Source: Prorocentrum cordatum (taxonomy: Eukaryota; Sar; Dinophyceae; Prorocentrales; Prorocentraceae). From it: DNA of 64,000 nucleotides. The notes under the pieces are model-generated. The model ran no database searches. It was given only the letters and a program-made list of their open reading frames with translations, and had not been told where the DNA came from. The position numbers and the translations under genes were made by a program. The stretch spans positions 1 to 64,000 of the forward strand of contig CAUYUJ010015961.1 of assembly GCA_963575745.1 (NCBI GenBank). Direction: 5' to 3'. Every line of letters begins with the position of its first letter. Position 1 is the stretch's first letter. Shown here piece by piece: positions 18,312 to 27,224 of the stretch.

Positions 18312-21300
18312 GCATATGCCGGTGATGGTGATGACGTCGATGTTGGTTTCGGTGTTGGAGTCAGTGTTGCCTTCGACGCTGGCATTGCTGCTGGGGTTAA
18401 TTGCGGCGTTTGTGCTGGCGCCGATGCTGGGGTAAGTACTCGCGTCGGTATCGCCATACACTTCGAAGCTTTGTGGTGCATATTATCGTGCGCCAGCAAC
18501 GTGGCCGACAACGTGGTGGCCGAAATGGTCGTAACTGGTGTCGGTACCTGCGTCGTTGTTGGCTGCAATACTGGTGTCGCTGTGGTCTTCTGTGCTGGTG
18601 CCAATACCGTCGCCGATGTTGGCGTCACTGCTCTGGCGTGAGTGCTGGTGCCAGTTCTCGCGTCGATGCTGGCATCGCTGCTGGAGTCGATGCTGGAGTC
18701 GGTGCTGGCATCGCTGCTAGAGTCGCTGCTGGCGTCGATGCTGGTGCGGCCCCTGCTGTAGGTGGCGCTGGTGCTCATTCTTTCTCGCCCCCGCCACCTC
18801 CCGGTTGGTCATCCCGGTTGGTCATCCGGCATGTGTGTTGGGGCCGCTGCTGGGGGCGATATTGCTGTCGGTGCGGGCGACGATGCAGGCTCCTATGCTC
18901 GAGTCGATGCTGCTTTCGGTGCTGGTGTCGACGCTGGCGCAAGTGGTTATTTTGGTTGGGCGGCGGGTGGTTCTTTGGATGGGACGTCGGAGGGGGAGTC
19001 GGGAGGGGCATCAGACATGGCGTTGGCGTGAGAGTCGGGCATGAAGTCGCGCGGGTGGTCGGCGAAGCACACTTGTCGCATTCGCAGTGTTTGTCGACGG
19101 GCGCGTCGGAGGGCTGGCTCCGGTGCTGTCGTTGGGGGTGATGCAGGCTTATGTGTTGGGGTTGGTGCTGTGGTGCTGTGCTCGGTGCTTGTGTCAAAGC
19201 CGGTTTCAGTGCTGTCGTGAGGGCTGGTTCTGGTGCTGCGGTGTTGGCGATGCGGAGCTGGTCGCTGGTTTGCTGCTGGTATGGGTTCTCGATAGTCTGG
19301 GGCGGATGCTGGCGTCTGCATGCTATGGTCGATGCTGGCGCTGGTGCGGATGTCGATGCGAGCGGCAGTGCTGGCTTCGATGCTGTGTTCGGTGTTGTTG
19401 TCGATGCTGGCGCCAGTGCAGAGGCCAGTGTTGGCGTCGGTGTAGGGTTGGGCGATGACGTCAATGATGCCGTCGATGCTGGCGTCGAGGCTGGCGTCGG
19501 TGCTGGTCTCGATTCTGGGGTGGTTGGTGGGCCGTCGTGTTGGTAAGCATAGTGCTGCTGGCTCGCTGCACGCCAGTAAAAGTGGCGGTGCTGACTGCCG
19601 TCATGCTGGTAGGAGTGGTACCGCTGGTCTCCGTCATGCTGGTGAATGTGATGCCGCTGTTTTTCGTCGTGCTCGTCACGATAGTGTTGCTGGTCGCCGC
19701 CGTATTCGTCACTGTAGTGTTGTTGGTCGTGAGCGTTCTGGTGCTGGTCGGAGTCGTGTTCGTGGTGGTGTGGACGGTGGTGCTGCTGCCCACCGTGGGG
19801 CTGCAGTCTGCAGGTCCCTGCCAGTCGTGGTAGTTGCGCTGCTATGGTCGTGGCGGATCTGCTGGTCATGGTGGTCCTGCTGGCCGTGCTCACGTTGCTG
19901 GTGCTAGTGCTGGAGCAGCTGGTTGTGGTATTGGTCGTGGGAGTCAGAGGCCTGGACCCGGGAGTTGTCCACGGGTATGCCTCGAGTGCGGGAGTAGGCC
20001 TTGCCAGCGGCCCTCTCGGCGGCGTAGCATACGAAGCCTTAATCGAGGAAGCGCTCGGACGGTCCTAGCGAGACGTGGCGGGCCCTTATGGGGCCAACCA
20101 GGCTCAAGGTCGAGCGCAGGGCGTGATTGTCGAAGTGGGACCCCGGCCCGGGCACTCGGATGATGCATCGTTGAACGTCAGGATGGGGTCCGATGCCAGA
20201 CCGGCCCGCGTTGGTCGGGCAGCTTGGTGGCTCGGGTACGGGCGTCATCGTTGGTGTCGATGCCGCGGTGCGTGCTGGCATCGGTGCTGGAGACGATGCA
20301 GGCGTCGATACTGGCACCGCTGCAGGCATCGATTGTGGTCGGTTTTGGTGGCTGCGCTGTATCTATGCTGCTGTCGGCGATACTGGGGTCGTTGCAGGCG
20401 TCGCGGTTGGCGTCGGGTCTGGAGTCGATGGCGGCGCTGATATTAACATCGATGTTGGCGTCGACGTGGCACGTCGGTCCAGCATAGTGGCCAGACTTGG
20501 GAGCCGCGGTCGGGGGAGCCGTTGATGCTTCTGTCAATGCTGGCGTCATTGCTATCATCGATGCAGGCATCGATGTAGGCTTCACTGAAGGCGTCGTTGC
20601 TGGCAGTGATGCTGATCGTTGTTCTGGCATCTGTGCTGACTGTGCTGGGATCGCTGCGGGCGTGGGCGCTGACGCCGATTCTGGAGGCCGCGCTGGCGCT
20701 AGTGCTGGCGTCGCTGTTAGCGACGATGTTGAGGCTGGAGAGCGTGCTGGTGTTAGTGCTACCGGGTACCGTCGACGTAGGCGTCGATATTGGCGTTGAT
20801 GCTGGAGGGTGCGGTATCGTCGGTGAGGCCTCGATGCAGGCATTGATTCTGACGTCCCTGCAGACGTCGTTGTTGGCGTCGGTGCCTGATGCTTTGCTGG
20901 GGTCGGTGATGACGTCGATTTGGCGCCGGTACTGGCGCTGCGGGGGTCGATGCGGGCGTGGGTGTTGGCGTCGATGCTAAAGTCGATGCTGTCGTTAGTG
21001 GTGGCGTAGATTCTGGCTCCCGTGATGGAGTCGATGCCGTGTTCGGTGCAGGCGCTGATGCTGGGGTTGATGCTGGCGTCGGTGCTGGCGTCGATGGTGG
21101 GGGCGATGCTGGTGTCGATGCCATGCTGACGTGGGAGCTGCAGTCCGTGCTGGTGTCGTTGCTGACTTGGGCGGTGCTGACCTCGGTGCGGGCGTCGGTG
21201 CTGGCGTCGAGTCTGGCACTGGTGCTGGGACCATCGCCGCCGCCGCCGTCCCAGCCGCCGCCACCGTCTTTGCCGTCGACGACGCCGAGCCCACCCCAGC

Positions 21301-21620
21301 CGCTCCGTCAACAGCCGTCGGATTCGTTGTTGGCGTCAGTGCATACGTCGATGCAGGCTGTGCTGGAGTCGATGGTGACTGCAATACTGGGATCGGTGGT
21401 GTTGTCGATGCTGACGTCGCTGCTGGCTTCGATGCGGGGGTCAGTGCTGGTGTCGCTGACGTGCAGTCTGGCAACAGTGCTGTAGTCAATTTTATCTTCG
21501 ATTATGTAGTCGATGTTGGCGCCAGTGCGGTTGTCGCTCCTGGCGTTTTTGCTGACGTCGATGCTGGGGGTAGCGCTCGTGACGGTGCTGGCGTCGATGG
21601 TGGTGCTGATACTAGAGTCC
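18312..21620. repeat. 3.3-kb degenerate minisatellite of GATGCTGGCGTC-type units
   Basis: The region is built from variants of 12-15 bp words such as GATGCTGGCGTCGGTGCTGG and GTCGATGCTGGCGTC, with C/T and G/A changes at most positions. Because the words lack stop codons, two long frames are open on the minus strand (18,775-19,893 and 20,178-21,311, about 370 codons each, Thr/Ala/Pro-rich) and several on the plus strand (Val/Asp/Ala/Gly-rich). A non-repetitive island lies at 20,000-20,240. A low-complexity structural protein cannot be excluded, but no signal peptide, conserved domain or stable unit supports one. Confidence 0.85.
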
Positions 21621-22613
21621 ATGTACCGCGGGCCAATAGTCATTTTCCGCTATTGGTTGGGGGCCCAGTCCATCAATAAGTGCGTCGGAAGGATAGTCAG
21701 TTTCACTTTTTGGGGGAGGTTCTAAAGACTTCACGCGGTTACTAGCATGTCTTTCTGTGACGCGAGGAGGCCAGCCGAGGAGGCCAGCCGATCCCCTGGG
21801 ACGCGAGGACCAGGTGACCGACTCGCTACGCGTTACTAAGGTTTGACTAGTCCTCAACAGTTGCACTCCCTGGTCCCCCGGGTCCTTGTCACTGGATACT
21901 TGCGGTGACGCGAGGAGGCCGGCCGATCCCCCAGGCCCGTGACTTGCCGCTCGGCCGGGCCAGCCCGCCGCGCTGCCCCCATCCCAGAGCGCCGCCCCGC
22001 AGACGGCGCCCGTGCACCACCGCCACGCGCACCGGGGCCGGGGCTGGCCTGGACCCTCGGACCATGCTCGAGGGTTGCTAAAGGTACCCCTGGACCAAGG
22101 TGCCCCCAGCTTTTCGCTTGATTTTGGAGCCCCTGGGGGCCCTCTGGGCCTCGTGAGGGGTGCTCCGGAGGCCATGGGGGCCTCCTTGGAAATGCTGGGG
22201 GTACCTTGGGCCAGGGGCACTTCTAGCAACACCGGACATGCACGGAACTTGGTATACCCTCTGCATCAAGCAGTGGCGAAGCGTCCTGGCGTGCCTGTAG
22301 GCCTACCAAGCAATGTGCAAGAACCTTTTGCGGTTTTCACGAAATGTTGGAACACTTCTGGTTGCAATTGTCTTGTTTCAACACGTCGGGTTAATGTTCT
22401 AACAACACTGGTTTTGTTCTTAACCGTTGTGGGTTCTGAGAACATTTCGTGGTAGGACTATAGGAATGCCGGGATGGTCGGTCCCTGCTCAATTTCAGTC
22501 TGTCTCTAGCCTCGACTGGCGTCGGTCAGCGTCGATTGGGCGTCCACTCGCGTCGACTGGGAGGCTCCCATGAGTTGCCACAGAAGACCCTCCGTCAGAG
22601 GCAACGTCAGTCC
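21621..22613. other. Unassigned stretch with short tandem words and a dispersed repeat
   Basis: GCGAGGAGGCC(A/G)GCCGA is repeated at 21,760, 21,778 and 21,910. 22,262-22,455 is the partner of the repeat at 17,594-17,775. GGGCCAATAGTCATTTTCCGCTATTGG near 21,630 forms a small hairpin. No gene is recognised. Confidence 0.5.
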
Positions 22614-22830
22614 AGGCCTCCCAGATGGAATCCGAGCAGGTGGGGTCGGAGGATCACGCCGCATCGCCGATGCATCGCCGATGCGGCTCGATGTGGAGAC
22701 CCATTCCTCCATGCCGACGTCGCCGACGCACGCCATCGTCGCCGATGTATGGGCGATGCATCGCCGATGCATCGCTGGTGCATCGGCGATGCGGCGCGAT
22801 CCTCCGACTTTATCTGTTCGGACCACATCT
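22614..22830. mobile_element. MITE family 1, copy 3
   Basis: Left end AGGCCTCCCAGATGGAATCC, then GGGGTCGGAGGATCACGCCG. Right arm GCGATGCGGCGCGATCCTCC. The interior has GATGCATCG palindromic words and the shared GCTCGATGTGGAG block also seen in copy 1. The extreme right end (GGTCC..AGGCCT equivalent) is decayed to GACCACATCT. Confidence 0.85.
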
Positions 22831-23814
22831 AGTCAGCGTCCAGTTAGGGGGGCACTGTTCGGGGGGAGCGACGAGGTCCCAGGTTCCAGGTTGTTCGGCG
22901 ATATCGTCGCTTCCTGGACGCGCGTCCCGTGCTCGGGATGCGTTCCAGCGGCTGCGCTTCACGGAGCGGCGTCCGGGGGTTGCCTGGATCGTCCCGAACG
23001 GCCGGCGGAGAGCCGCGCCATGACCCGAAAACAGGACGATGAGGATCACGCTCAAGGGGGGGACACATCGACCCCCAATCGCCCATTCATCGCCGATGGG
23101 GGCCAGGTAGCCCAACCAGCCCAGGACCGTGGGAGGCGATCTGTTTGCGGCGTATCCGCCGTTCCCGCTCGGTGCTTCTCCCCTGCGCCAGTCTCTCCCG
23201 AACGCTCCCCTCGCTGGGTAGCCGCTGGGTGCCTCGGCCAGGAGGGAGGACCCTGACATCCTCGCGCCGTGCGCAGGAATAGCGGCGGAGTGTCGTTCGC
23301 ACGTTTCTGCCTCCAGGGGCAATCGGCGGTTCCCGGGCCCCTGTCATCAGAGGGCTTGTCGGGCGTTGCGCAAGGGCGGGCGATAGATTGAGGGGGTACA
23401 GAAAAAAGGTGCACCTGTTGTACCCAAAGGGGGCACAAAATGGGTCCCTGGAGCCCAGCAGGGACACGACAGGTGCACGCTTCTCCAACCGACCCCGCCA
23501 CTAGTCACACCCTCAAAATGCAACGCCCGAAGCTCGAGATGACAAGCGGGCCCCGGGAAGAGATCCAGATCCGGGGAGCCACGTTGTGAACAGATCGCGG
23601 CGTCGGATGCCTGGGGGCCCTCCTTGCCCTTGCCAGGAGGGCGTGCACTTTGCACGAGCATTAACCCCTGGCTTTACAGAGATGCCCTTGTGTTCTTCAC
23701 CTCCGGACTCTCCTCCCTGAAGTATCATTTGTGTGTTGGGGCACTTCCGCTGGGCAGCCTGCGAATAGGGGGATCTCGTGCTCTTGGTGCGCGCTCTTGT
23801 GGCCACGCCTCGAC
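22831..23814. other. Unassigned stretch with two dispersed repeats
   Basis: 23,040-23,220 matches 26,730-26,915 (TCATCGCCGATGGGGGCCAGG against GCATAGCCGATAGGGGCCTG, and GCCCAGGA). 23,290-23,460 matches 57,930-58,090 (TCGGGCGTTG, GGTGCACCT, TGGGTCCCTG). A short inverted word AGGTGCACCTGTTGT..CGACAGGTGCACG lies at 23,409-23,476. No gene is recognised. Confidence 0.5.
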
Positions 23815-24013
23815 AACCGTGCACCACCCCTCCACCTCCACCTTTCTTTCATACCTTCCTACCTCCGCGGAAGATGCGGATGAATTCATCGAAGTGCATA
23901 GAAACTTTACGCCGTTCAAAGACATTCACATACATCATATCGAAAAGAGGGGCGGAAGGTTGGGACCCGGGCCAGGCACGGTGGCGATCTACGCCATCAG
24001 TGAGCAGAATTGA
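23815..24013 (+). pseudogene. Paralogous fragment of the hypothetical ORF at 15.6-16.1 kb
   Basis: A plus-strand frame reads HHPSTSTFLSYLPTSAEDAD, EFIEVHRNFTPFKDIHIHHI, EKRGGRLGPGP and ends at TGA near 24,013. It aligns with the N-terminal 45 residues encoded on the minus strand at 16,115-15,975. After KRGG the two diverge, and the plus-strand copy lacks the acidic linker and C-terminal part, so I treat it as a truncated copy. The role of the protein is unknown. Confidence 0.45.
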
Positions 24014-24136
24014 ACCTGGCCAACTCGCTTTTCGGTGCCCCCGTCTAGCTCTTTCGCTGGTGCGGCCAGCTCTGCCTCGCCGCCGACGGAAAAATCACCT
24101 GGACCTTGCGATTGCTTTGGGCTCGCGGCAGCGCAG

Positions 24137-24845
24137 CACGGTCAACGCGATACGACGGCGGGCGCCGGAACGCAGCTTGGGCTGCGACTCCTGGGAAGTT
24201 AAGTTCAGCATCTTTGCTGGTACAGTCAGCGCGCTTAGTATGGACGCGATTCAACTCCTAGTAGGTTCGGCTCAGCATCTTCGCGGGTACAGTCAGTGCG
24301 CGTAGTAAGGTTGCGATACTACTCCCAGGAGGTTCAAAGCTTTGCGTCCTTGCTGGCACAGTCAACGCGCCTAGAATAAGGTCGCGATGCAACTCCCAGG
24401 AGGTTAAAAACTCTGTGTTGTTTCTGGTACAGTCAACGCGCCCAGAAAGGACGCGATGCAACTCCCAGGAGTCAGGAGGTTAAAAGCTCTGCGTCTTTGC
24501 TGGTACAGTGAAAGCGCTTAATGAGGACGCGATGCGACTCCCAGGAGGTTAGGCTCAGCATCTTTGCAGGTACAGTCAATGCGCCAAGTGAGGACGCGAT
24601 GCAACTCCCAGGAGGTTAACGCTCTGCGTTGTTTCTGGTACAGTCAACGCGCCCAGTAAGGACGCGATGCAACTCCCAGGAGGCTCAACGCTCTGCGTCT
24701 TTGCTGGTACACTCAGCGCGCTTAGTAAGGACGCGATGCACCTCCCAGGAGGTTCAAAGCTCTGCGTCTTTGCTGGTACAGCCAGCGCGCTTAGTAAGGA
24801 CGCGGTGCACCTCCCAGGAGGTTAACAACTCTGCATCGTTGCTGG
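24137..24845 (+). repeat. 69-bp satellite whose unit starts with the end of MITE family 2
   Basis: Nine clear units start with TACAGTCA-like words at 24,221, 24,288, 24,357, 24,428, 24,504, 24,571, 24,639, 24,708 and 24,777, with a degenerate one near 24,137. Unit pattern: TACAGTCAACGCGCCTAGTA, then AGGACGCGATGCAACTCCCA, GGAGGTT, CTCTGCGTCTTTGCTGG. The first 26 bp equal the family-2 inverted end. The MITE at 24,846 sits exactly in phase with the array. Confidence 0.93.
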
Positions 24846-24958
24846 TACAGTAAACGTGATTAGCACGGACGCGCGCTTCCTTCGAGGATACCCTTGTGAC
24901 CTTGCCTCTGCGGCCCGTCCTTTGCCTTTTTCACTGGTCGCCCGCCGCCCCAAAAATT
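24846..24958. mobile_element. MITE family 2, copy 3, left part
   Basis: Begins TACAGTAAACGTGATTAGCA with CGGACGCGCGCTTCC, follows the family interior to CACTGGTCGCCCGCCGCCCC, then stops. The missing right part is found at 25,691-25,750. Confidence 0.75.
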
Positions 24959-25690
24959 ACCTTGCGAACCATCGGCACCAAAGGATGATACAAGGCGTGC
25001 CGACACTACTGCACCAGCAACACTGCCAAATATTGTGCACGGCGGAAATTTACATCGTGCCGCGGCCGTCGCGAAAGTAGCGACAGTTTAACCCTGACCC
25101 CCCAGCAGCCCTCGAAAGTGGCGACAGCTTCGCACTTCGAACCCCCCCATGGATGGCGAGGTCTTTTTGGGATTTGCGTGAGGCCCCTCTGTGCAGGCTC
25201 CCCCAGCAGCCCTCGAACGTGGCGACATTTTCACACGTCGCAGCCCCCAAGGGATGGCGAGCTTCCGTTGGATTTGCGTTCGGCCCCACTGTGCTGGCTC
25301 CCCCAAACACCCTCGAAAGTGGCGACAGTTTCACACTTCGCAATTCCCCAGGGATGACCAGCTCCCGTTTAGATCTGCGTGGAGCCCCATTGTGCTGGCT
25401 CCCTCAGCAGTCCTCGAAGGTGGTGACACATTCGCACTTTACAGGCAGCCCTCAGAGGGATGGCGAGGTACCGTTTGGATCTTCGTGGGGCTCCATTGTA
25501 TTGGTTCCCCCAGCAGCCTTCGAAAGTGGCCACAGTTTCACACTTCGCAGCCCTGATAGCGATGCAAGCAGGTAGGTGCAGGCAGGCGAGAGGGGGACAG
25601 AGGGCGGGAAGTTGAGGAGAAGGGGGTTGGCACCCCACTGCCCTATTCAAAACGAGGACCCATTCAAGGGAGGGTTTGGAAACGTCCTGA
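24959..25690. repeat. Insert with about five units of a 100-107-bp satellite
   Basis: Units start at 25,098, 25,200, 25,300, 25,401 and 25,507 with CCCCCAGCAGCCCTCGAAAG, then TGGCGACAGTTTCACACTTC, GGGATGGCGAG and CCACTGTGCTGGCT. The array sits between the two halves of a family-2 MITE. The same satellite recurs at 40,880-41,650. Confidence 0.9.
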
Positions 25691-25750
25691 GTTCGGCCTC
25701 CACGGGTCTTGCGTCCTTGCCACCCGTCCTTAATACACGTTCTGATTGCA
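25691..25750. mobile_element. MITE family 2, copy 3, right part
   Basis: TTCGGCCTCCACGGGTCTTG, CGTCCTT..CCCGTCCTTAATA and the end CACGTTCTGATTGCA match the right half of the complete copy at 16,476, picking up within about 10 bp of where the left part stops. Confidence 0.72.
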
Positions 25751-26056
25751 TACCCATCGCCCAAAATTGCTGTATTCTCGCACGGTCCCGCTCAATCGGG
25801 TCACATTGTGGTTCATCCCGGGATCTGCGGTTGTCTGGTTTGTTGGCCCTTTAATCTGGTTCTGTGTTTTTTCTCGGTCTTACGAAGACCTCCCAGGAGT
25901 TGGTTCCTAACGAAAAGGATACCGACGACAGCTGCTTAACAGCCCAGCCGTGCTCGCCGATGGCGCGCGGGCGCCGTCTGTGCATGCCGCGTCGCACGTG
26001 TGGACAGCCGCCGCCCGCGCCGCTCCCGTTGGGCGCTCGGCAGCGGAGGGGGGCAA
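25751..26056. other. Unassigned stretch
   Basis: No gene or repeat is recognised. Confidence 0.45.
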
Positions 26057-26061
26057 TGACC

Positions 26062-26255
26062 TCGGGGGCGGCAAAGAGGGGGGGATGACTAAGGGGGGGG
26101 TGGATATCATGGCGTGGGCCATGATATTTCCCCAGATTTCACGGCGCCTCTTCTTATTTCATTACGTCCCTGGCCCCCCCGCTGGGCCGCGCACATGCCG
26201 CCGGTCATGATTTGCACCCCCCCCTTTTGGACACCCCCCTCTTGGCCGCTCCCGA
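26062..26255. mobile_element. MITE family 3, copy 1 (194 bp, candidate TGACC duplication)
   Basis: The left end TCGGGGGCGGCAAAGAGGGG and the right end CCCCCTCTTGGCCGCTCCCGA are inverted complements. TGACC occurs immediately outside both ends (26,057-26,061 and 26,256-26,260). An inner palindrome ATCATGGCGTGGGCCATGAT lies near 26,107. A second copy in opposite orientation is at 62,842-63,033. Confidence 0.88.
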
Positions 26256-27224
26256 TGACCACGGGGGCCCCAGGATGGCAGGGAATTGGCCCTGCAGAAG
26301 AGACGCCGGAGTGTGGACCGCTTCAGGCTCAGGAGGGGGCCCTGTCTGTCGAAGGCGTGCCCAGGATCTCGGTCCTGGAGCCCTCTGCACGGCCGGGGCC
26401 CGTCGTGGCCAGAGGGTCCCCCGCCTTCCTCGGTCAGCGCTCCTTGTGGTGGCGCGGTGGCTGGCGACGGAAGCTGAGAGGCCCCGGAGCTGGGCCAGAA
26501 CGGGGTGGAAAGGTACGCGCCTCTTCTCTCCCCGTTGATCCCCACCCACCAAACCACCCCAACCCAACCCGAAGGCTCAGATTTACCATCGATTTCCAGT
26601 GGGGGGGGGGCGGGGAACATCGAAAAACACATGTGGAACCCTTACCCCCCCAACCCGAAATTCAGGTCTTCGGGTTGGGTTGGGGTGGTCTGGTAGGTAG
26701 TCAGTTGATCCCCCCCCCGTTGACGAACGCCCGTCAGGGGCAACATCAAGGCGGGACAGGCCTAGGCATCGACCCCGAATCTGCATAGCCGATAGGGGCC
26801 TGATAGCCCACCCCGCCCAGGAGCGCACGGATTTGCCATCGGGGAGCCATCGCCGATCTATCGGCGAGAAGCCGCCGATCCCAGCTCGATGTTCCCCCCC
26901 CCCTGAGCCAGTCCCCCTTGAAGTAAACAGGTGCACAGGGAAGCGCGTTGTGGACCCCCCGGGCGGGGCTGGGACGAGGATAAAGCCGCTCCAGAACGTT
27001 CTGGACGCCCCGAGAAGGTCGGCGCCCAAGAGAACCTCCAGAGTCGCCAGATTTCAGAATTCTTAGGCTTACGCCACACCGCCGACCCCTTGTTTATGCC
27101 AATCTGGGGGTAGTAGAAGCTGCGAAGGGGTGAAAAGGCGAGTGATATTTGTTTGGTGTCTGTTCGCCGCCACCGCCAGAGGGTCTCGGGCAGTTCCGCG
27201 GGGAGGTCCGAGCGGACAGCGACA
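26256..27224. other. Mostly unassigned, holding MITE family 4 and a dispersed repeat
   Basis: Outside the MITE at 26,543-26,703, 26,730-26,915 is the partner of 23,040-23,220. No gene is recognised; open frames here overlap on both strands. Confidence 0.45.
26543..26703. mobile_element. MITE family 4, copy 1 (about 161 bp)
   Basis: The left arm CACCAAACCACCCCAACCCA continues ACCCGAAGG. The right arm is CTTCGGGTTGGGTTGGGGTG followed by GTCTGGTAGGTAG. GTTGATCCC flanks both ends (26,534 and 26,704) as a candidate target duplication. The interior has GATTTCCAGTGGGGGG and AAAAACACATGTGGAA. The second copy is inverted at 59,384-59,527. Confidence 0.82.

Noticed and set aside
20095-20115. GGCTCAAGG as a relic of the dinoflagellate spliced leader
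   Set aside because: Only eight bases match the leader's 3' end; upstream does not resemble the CCATTTT part. Chance match.
18775-21311. Two minus-strand frames of about 370 codons as antifreeze-like genes
   Set aside because: There is no signal peptide or regular residue spacing, and opposite frames are open too. Kept only as a low-probability finding.
24221-24958. CRISPR-like spacing of repeated words
   Set aside because: The whole 69-bp unit is repeated with gradual divergence. There are no unique spacers, no cas genes, and the context is eukaryotic.
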